A stretch of DNA of 49,646 nucleotides, taken from contig JAFGQL010000101.1 in the NCBI GenBank assembly GCA_016935695.1, forward strand, positions 1 to 49,646, read 5' to 3'. The stretch comes from Spirochaetales bacterium. GTDB taxonomy: Bacteria > Spirochaetota > Spirochaetia > JC444 > Marispirochaetaceae. Position numbers and translations under genes: made by a program. Positions 45,271 through 49,646 of the stretch are shown piece by piece; within the stretch, counting starts at the first letter, position 1; the number at the start of each line of letters is the position of its first letter. Below the pieces are notes generated by a model. It did not search any database and was not told the DNA's origin. It saw only the letters and a list, made by a program, of their open reading frames with translations.

Positions 45271-45477
45271 ATGGAAAACCTGCTCAAACTCAAAAGGGAG
45301 GTGAGGAACATGACCCAGGAGGATCTTGCACGTTCAGCAGGTGTCACCCGCCAGACGATTATCTCTCTGGAAAACGGACGGTACAATCCGTCCCTTGAAC
45401 TGGCTTTCAAGCTGGCGGGGATATTCCGCTGCACTATCGAAGACATATTCATATACGGAGGAAACAAACATGAATAG
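45271..45477 (+). CDS. Small XRE-family repressor
   Basis: A 68-residue DNA-binding protein that is almost entirely one XRE helix-turn-helix (MTQEDLARSAGVTRQTIISL, ENGRYNPSLELAFKLAGIF). This short type is usually found paired with a small membrane protein gene. GGAGG lies 5 bases before the ATG. Two identical dyads overlap its promoter, so it most likely represses its own operon. The stop overlaps the start of the downstream membrane gene. The inducer is unknown. Confidence 0.93.
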   Translation: MENLLKLKREVRNMTQEDLARSAGVTRQTIISLENGRYNPSLELAFKLAGIFRCTIEDIFIYGGNKHE

Positions 45478-46063
45478 AAACAGCATTATACGCATGATGT
45501 TTACAGGAGGAATAATCCTCGCGACCTTCATTCTTAGAGCCATGGGGCTTGTACCGGCCGCGTACATAACGGTGTTTAGCGGCGTGCTGATGTTACCCCT
45601 CACCGGCATAAACCTGGCATTAGGCAAACGCAGCACGACAATGAGTCAGACCGAGCTTACCGAACGGTTCATCCTCAAACTGCTGTTATCGGTCCTGCTC
45701 ATTTCCCTGGGAGGGTTGTGGATTATCGGGAAAAACCTGTACCCGGGGCTGGGGGTGTGCGCAGCCATCACCGTCATGCTGCCTTTTCACATCATGAAAT
45801 ATAAGAAGGATACTGCCAGACTGGCCAGCGGCCAGGTCCTCTGGGACGAGAGGGATATGGCAATTGCGGGCAAGGCAGCCCTGATCACCCTGAGATTCCA
45901 GATAATGGCCGGTGCCGTCATGATACTCGCGATACACACCTTCGCACCCTTTACCGGCTACCAGTCCGGGACCCCGGTCATGGCCATAGCTCTGCTGGTT
46001 TCGGTAAGCGCATTCGGCTTCATGCTGTTATACCGCCTCATCCGGCGGAGCTATGCCGAATAA
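45470..46063 (+). CDS. Membrane protein paired with the XRE repressor (DUF2178-like)
   Basis: A 197-residue membrane protein with about six hydrophobic segments (around residues 9-28, 31-50, 68-90, 92-108, 138-158 and 165-188). The cytoplasmic loop with SGQVLWDERDMAIAGKAA is a motif often seen in small membrane proteins encoded next to short XRE regulators (DUF2178-type). Its start overlaps the repressor stop and has GGAGG 8 bases upstream. The function is unknown; the repressor may respond to the state of this protein or of the membrane. A longer frame from 45326 runs through the repressor gene and is not real. Confidence 0.8.
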   Translation: MNRNSIIRMMFTGGIILATFILRAMGLVPAAYITVFSGVLMLPLTGINLALGKRSTTMSQTELTERFILKLLLSVLLISLGGLWIIGKNLYPGLGVCAAITVMLPFHIMKYKKDTARLASGQVLWDERDMAIAGKAALITLRFQIMAGAVMILAIHTFAPFTGYQSGTPVMAIALLVSVSAFGFMLLYRLIRRSYAE

Positions 46064-46127
46064 AAAAACCCGGCAGGAAAAATCCCGTAGAATCGTACAT
46101 GCCGTTGCGAATATCCGCACTTTGGTA

Positions 46128-46136
46128 TTGTATATG
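46128..46136 (+). promoter_or_regulatory. Candidate promoter of the MATE gene
   Basis: TTGCGA (46105-46110) with 17 bases to TTGTAT (46128-46133), or TATATG (46131-46136) lying 7 bases before the ATG. There is no ribosome site, so the leader is 0-4 bases. Confidence 0.4.
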
Positions 46137-46143
46137 CACTATT

Positions 46144-47559
46144 ATGGATCAACAAACACAAACACTTGACCTGCGTACGGCGCCTCTGGCGCCTGCGCTT
46201 ATACGTCTTTCTCTGCCTATTCTTGCCGGACAGGTATTCGCCCTTTTATACAACCTGGTCGATACATTTTTCATTGCCAGGATTGATACCTCAAACCCCT
46301 GGCTGGTAGGCGCAACCGGCCTTGTATGGCCCCTTTACTTCGTGTTCATGGCCACAAGTTTCGGTATCTCTGGAGGTATTTCTTCTCTTGTGGCCCGGGC
46401 CATCGGCGCCAGAAAGGAAAAAGAGCTGGACAGGACAGCGGAAAGCGGCCTGTTCCTGGGCATTCTCGTGAGCGTGCTCATTCTTGCGGTGATGTATCCC
46501 CTGGCCTCTCCCATGCTCAAGCTCTTCGGCGGTGAGGACCTCCTCCTGGCATACGGCCTGGAATACCTGTTCTGGGTACTCCCCGCGGTGCCCTTCATGA
46601 TGCTGGGAGCAGTTTTTACCGGCATACTCCAGGGTGAGGGACGCACAAAACACATGATGGCGGCAATGATGATCGGTACAGTCGTGAATATCATTCTCGA
46701 CCCGGTGTTCATTTTCGGGGCACAAATGGGAATCGGCGGCGCGGGGCTGGCTACCGCCCTGGGCAACATGGCGGGGTTCATCTACCTTTTGTGTGTATTC
46801 CTCCTTACCACGTCAAAAGTAAAAATCCACTGGAAGGCGGGGAACATCTCCTTTCCCGTCATCGGCGAAATCATCCGCGTGGGACTTCCCCAGAGCATGA
46901 TGAATTTCCTGGCGTCCATCAGCTTCATCTTTTACAACCGCATCATGGTTGACATCAACCCCATGATCATAACCGCCTTTACCCTCTATTCCCGCCTGGA
47001 GCAGCTGGCCCTGATCCCCATCTGGGCAATCACCAGCGCTCTGTCGTCCATCGCAGGCCAGGCTGCGGGGGCCCTCGATTTTATACGGATGAAGGCTTCA
47101 TCCAGGGTATCGAGCATGCTGGGCATGGCGGTAAGCGGAACCCTGTTCATCGTCTATGTGGCGGTAAGCCCCTGGCTGTTCCGTATTTTCCAGAGTGACG
47201 AAGAGGTCCTTTCCCTTGCATCCCAGATCGTGTTCTGGATGGCGGCAACCTCATTCTTATCCATACCCGTATTCATGATAAATACAATCATGTCGGTTGC
47301 GGGCTTTGCGAATAAAAGCCTCATCTACACAGCCCTGCGGATTTACATGCTGAACGTCCCGGCCTGTGTCATCGGCGCCTATGTGATCGGTAAGAACCTC
47401 GGGGCTACCATGGTTGCCATATTCCTGTCGTCGATTGTGTCGGTCATTTTTTACATAGCGGTACAGACCAGGTTCTTTCATGCCCTGGAAAACGGCAAAC
47501 TCAAGATAAGGATACCGCAGAAGGAAGAAATCCCCCTGTCGGAACCGGAGCCAGTCTGA
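46144..47559 (+). CDS. MATE-family multidrug/metabolite exporter
   Basis: A 471-residue transporter with twelve helices in two six-helix halves. Typical segments are LSLPILAGQVFALLYNLVDT in helix 1, GTVVNIILDPVFIFG and GLATALGNMAG at helices 5-6. MATE proteins expel drugs or metabolites in exchange for Na+ or H+. The ATG at 46144 matches the family N-terminus; a longer frame to 46099 would run through the promoter. It stands alone after the XRE pair and may or may not be linked to it. Confidence 0.92.
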   Translation: MDQQTQTLDLRTAPLAPALIRLSLPILAGQVFALLYNLVDTFFIARIDTSNPWLVGATGLVWPLYFVFMATSFGISGGISSLVARAIGARKEKELDRTAESGLFLGILVSVLILAVMYPLASPMLKLFGGEDLLLAYGLEYLFWVLPAVPFMMLGAVFTGILQGEGRTKHMMAAMMIGTVVNIILDPVFIFGAQMGIGGAGLATALGNMAGFIYLLCVFLLTTSKVKIHWKAGNISFPVIGEIIRVGLPQSMMNFLASISFIFYNRIMVDINPMIITAFTLYSRLEQLALIPIWAITSALSSIAGQAAGALDFIRMKASSRVSSMLGMAVSGTLFIVYVAVSPWLFRIFQSDEEVLSLASQIVFWMAATSFLSIPVFMINTIMSVAGFANKSLIYTALRIYMLNVPACVIGAYVIGKNLGATMVAIFLSSIVSVIFYIAVQTRFFHALENGKLKIRIPQKEEIPLSEPEPV

Positions 47560-47634
47560 TGCAAACCGCTCTTGATTCCTGCACATATCGGCATTAGGAT
47601 AGGACAGAAACCAACTGTACAGGAGTCTCTGACC

Positions 47635-48288
47635 ATGAAAACCCTCACAAGGATTATGTCATTCATATTGACACTTTTAGCCTTTACGGCATGCCAGACG
47701 CGCAGTGGATCTCCATTCGAGAAACCTTCCCTTGAAGCCTTTAGCCAGAATGATAAATACCTGATTGGGGTGATCCAGCCGGAGAACCTTTCGGGCCGGG
47801 GGGAAATCAATGACAGACTCGGCTCCTACAATGCCCAGTTCATTCCCTTTCTTGTTGAAAACGGACGATTCAGAGTTGTTGAGAAAGACCGGATTGACCG
47901 TATCATGGAAGAACATCAATTTAATCTGTCCGGCCTTGTTGATCCCGAAAGCATACGGGAAATAGGCGGAATACTGGGGGTTGATGCCCTGTGCTTCATA
48001 GAGCTGAACCGTGTTCAGCTGACCCATGACAAACTCAACGGTCTAATTGCCTGGGTGAATTCCCAGACAGTAGAAACGGACATCACCGCACGTATTGTCG
48101 ACATTCAGACCGGTGAGTTGCTCGCCTCGGGTCACGGAACTTCGGTTCTGGGTAGAAAACAATGGATAGCCTTTGGCGTGTTCAAGGCCGGAACCATTAT
48201 CGAAGACACGGCCCTCATGGATGAAGGCATATTCGACGGTTTGAAAGCCCTTGCCTATGACCTTTCAGAACACGCCCCCAAAAAATGA
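47635..48288 (+). CDS. CsgG-like lipoprotein
   Basis: A 217-residue lipoprotein with signal peptide ending in the lipobox LAFTAC (C20), followed by a CsgG/TolB-like domain: YLIGVIQPENLSG, FLVENGRFRVVEKDRIDRIM, GLVDPESIREIGGILGVDAL and TDITARIVDIQTGELLASG. CsgG forms the curli secretion pore in Enterobacteria, but the spirochaete relatives are mostly uncharacterised. AGGAG lies 9 bases before the ATG at 47635. Stand-alone gene, converging on aroA with an 17-base gap that holds a small GGCTGA/TCAGCC hairpin (48297-48312). Confidence 0.85.
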   Translation: MKTLTRIMSFILTLLAFTACQTRSGSPFEKPSLEAFSQNDKYLIGVIQPENLSGRGEINDRLGSYNAQFIPFLVENGRFRVVEKDRIDRIMEEHQFNLSGLVDPESIREIGGILGVDALCFIELNRVQLTHDKLNGLIAWVNSQTVETDITARIVDIQTGELLASGHGTSVLGRKQWIAFGVFKAGTIIEDTALMDEGIFDGLKALAYDLSEHAPKK

Positions 48289-48305
48289 TCTGCATGGCTG
48301 AGGCA

Positions 48306-49586
48306 TCAGCCCTGGTGGTAAAAGACCTCAAAACGCTCCCAGAAGTCGGGGAATGACTTCTTCACGCAGTGCCTGTCCCGGATGACCTGGCCGCCGAGGG
48401 GAAGGCCGGCTACGGCGAAACTCATGGCAATGCGGTGATCGTTGTAGGGGTTGATCTCGGCGGCATGGAGGGCGGCGGTTCCTTTCACCCACAGGCTGTC
48501 CTGGTCATAACCGCACTCGGCACCCATGGCTGAAAGCCCTTCCCGCAGTGCCTCCAGGCGGTCGCATTCCTTGTTGCGCAGATGCCCCACTCCGGTAAGG
48601 GTGCTCGTGCCACGGGCGTAGGCGCAGGCAACGGCAGCGCAGGGGACCAGGTCCGGAACGTCCGCCATATTCAGCTCAAGTGCAGACAGAGGTCTCCCCT
48701 TCACAGTGACTTTGCCGCCGCCGGCGACAAGCTCACAGCCCATCTGTTCAAGGATTGCCGGAAACGCCTTGTCTCCCTGGACCGAGGATTCGGACAGATT
48801 GTCGACGGTAACTTCGGCCCCGCAGACGGCGGCAGCCAGGAAAAAGAAGGAGGCGCTGGAGTAGTCTCCTTCCACCTGATAATCCCGGGCTGTATAACGC
48901 CCCCGGGGAATCCTTATCCGGGTATGGCTGTCATTTTCAAGAGTAGCGCCGAAACGGGACATCATGTCCGCAGTTATGTCAAAATAGGGCCGCTCGGTCA
49001 TTGTATCGGTGCACAACAGGGTGACATCCTCAGAAGCAAGGGGCGCGGCAAGGGCGAGGGAGCTGAAATACTGGCTGGTCCGGCTTCCCCGGATCCGGGC
49101 CGTACCGCCCTTCAGGCCGCCGGGATGGATTTTTACAGGCGGATACCCCTCCCGCTCAAGGTAGTCCACCCGTCCGCCCAGCTGCCGTACCCCGTCCACC
49201 ACCTGATCCACCGGTCGCTCAAGAAGACCCGGGGCCCCGGTAAGGGTGAATTCCCGGTCGGCAAAGACACCGAGAGCACAAAGGAAATTCATGGATACTC
49301 CTGACTCTCCCGCGTCAAGGACGGGTTCGGCCACGGAAAAACACCCCCCAGCCCCCCTTATGGTCAGGCCGCCGGCCTCAACATCGATGCCGACGCCCAG
49401 CCTCCTCATGCATTCGATCAGATGGAGCTGGTCGTCTCCCAACAGGGGATTGTTAATCCTGCTGGTACCGCCGGCAAGGGAAGCAAGGGCGATTGCACGG
49501 AGGGAATGGGCCTTTGACGGCGGAGCAGATGCCCGCGCCTTCATGTTCCGGATTTTCTTGATAAGCACCTGTTCCTGCATGTTCAT
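48306..49586 (-). CDS. aroA: 3-phosphoshikimate 1-carboxyvinyltransferase (EPSP synthase)
   Basis: AroA joins shikimate-3-phosphate and phosphoenolpyruvate in the shikimate pathway. The 426-residue protein has the two-lobed inside-out barrel pattern with VEGDYSSASFFF, RNKECDRLEALREGL and NPYNDHRIAMSFAV. The N-terminal substrate site reads APPSKAHSLRAIAL, with PPSKA where the E. coli enzyme has PGSKS, and the PEP-site block reads AGESGVSMNF in place of GNAGTxMR. These look more like archaeal-type sequences than E. coli. The ATG at 49586 has GGAG 9 bases upstream. No other aro gene is adjacent in the window. Confidence 0.92.
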   Translation of the reverse strand: MNMQEQVLIKKIRNMKARASAPPSKAHSLRAIALASLAGGTSRINNPLLGDDQLHLIECMRRLGVGIDVEAGGLTIRGAGGCFSVAEPVLDAGESGVSMNFLCALGVFADREFTLTGAPGLLERPVDQVVDGVRQLGGRVDYLEREGYPPVKIHPGGLKGGTARIRGSRTSQYFSSLALAAPLASEDVTLLCTDTMTERPYFDITADMMSRFGATLENDSHTRIRIPRGRYTARDYQVEGDYSSASFFFLAAAVCGAEVTVDNLSESSVQGDKAFPAILEQMGCELVAGGGKVTVKGRPLSALELNMADVPDLVPCAAVACAYARGTSTLTGVGHLRNKECDRLEALREGLSAMGAECGYDQDSLWVKGTAALHAAEINPYNDHRIAMSFAVAGLPLGGQVIRDRHCVKKSFPDFWERFEVFYHQG

Positions 49587-49646
49587 TCTGACGTTCTCCC
49601 CCATCTGAAGGAAAAAGTCTACACGAATATGCCGGGTTCGTCAGGT

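Noticed and set aside
45326-45469. N-terminal extension of the DUF2178-like membrane protein
   Set aside because: It would overlap the XRE repressor in another frame; the ATG at 45470 has a good ribosome site.

Overview
The window (about 49.6 kb, moderately GC-rich, dense on both strands) reads as chromosomal DNA of a free-living, sugar-using spirochaete. That placement is an inference from the gene mix: a RodZ-type protein beside rimO and a LolA-like protein, Cache-domain chemotaxis receptor and histidine kinase, CsgG/TolB-like surface proteins, an excisionase-HTH response regulator, Gram-negative type outer-membrane proteins, and GlnRS together with bacterial ProRS. No phage, transposon, integrase or CRISPR array was seen; the window looks like core genome with accessory blocks.

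Left part (1-16.9 kb): a truncated DUF547 gene; an intracellular GH9 glycosidase; a DRTGG protein directly after glnS; an intracellular GH43 glycosidase; a UPF0158-GNAT fusion after proS; enolase with clear promoter and terminator; an HTH-receiver / receiver / acylphosphatase operon; rplM-rpsI-recX; a small membrane protein; a one-cluster ferredoxin; and a pcrA-like helicase followed by two overlapping unknown genes.

Middle part (16.9-29.4 kb): a chemotaxis receptor; lolA-like, rodZ-like and rimO as one leftward unit; a large TPR protein with a lectin-like front and zinc-ribbon end; an NlpC/P60 peptidase fused to MORN repeats; a hybrid histidine kinase preceded by a CsgG/TolB-like surface protein.

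The most notable region is 30.6-41.5 kb, which I read as a Pel-type exopolysaccharide system. A rightward block pelD-pelE-pelF-pelG with overlapping genes encodes a degenerate GAF/GGDEF membrane receptor, a TPR scaffold, the PelF glycosyltransferase and the PelG transporter. Divergently transcribed is a 1257-residue signal peptide / sugar-binding-like / TPR / beta-barrel protein that could be the outer-membrane exporter (PelB role). Behind pelG lies a LamG-domain lipoprotein with two calcium-loop motifs. pelA and pelC are not in the window. An mraY-family gene overlaps the exporter gene tail to tail.

Right part (41.6-49.6 kb): ugpB-ugpA-ugpE, a glycerol-3-phosphate-type ABC importer lacking its ATPase gene; tRNA-Cys; a small XRE repressor plus membrane protein with a textbook pair of operators around its promoter; a MATE transporter; a CsgG-like lipoprotein; and aroA.

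A recurring regulatory theme is visible: several genes (proS, the TPR/zinc-ribbon gene, the LamG lipoprotein, the MATE gene, the histidine kinase and perhaps lolA) have a -10-like box ending only 6-12 bases before the start codon and no Shine-Dalgarno sequence, suggesting leaderless or near-leaderless mRNAs next to ordinary SD-led genes.
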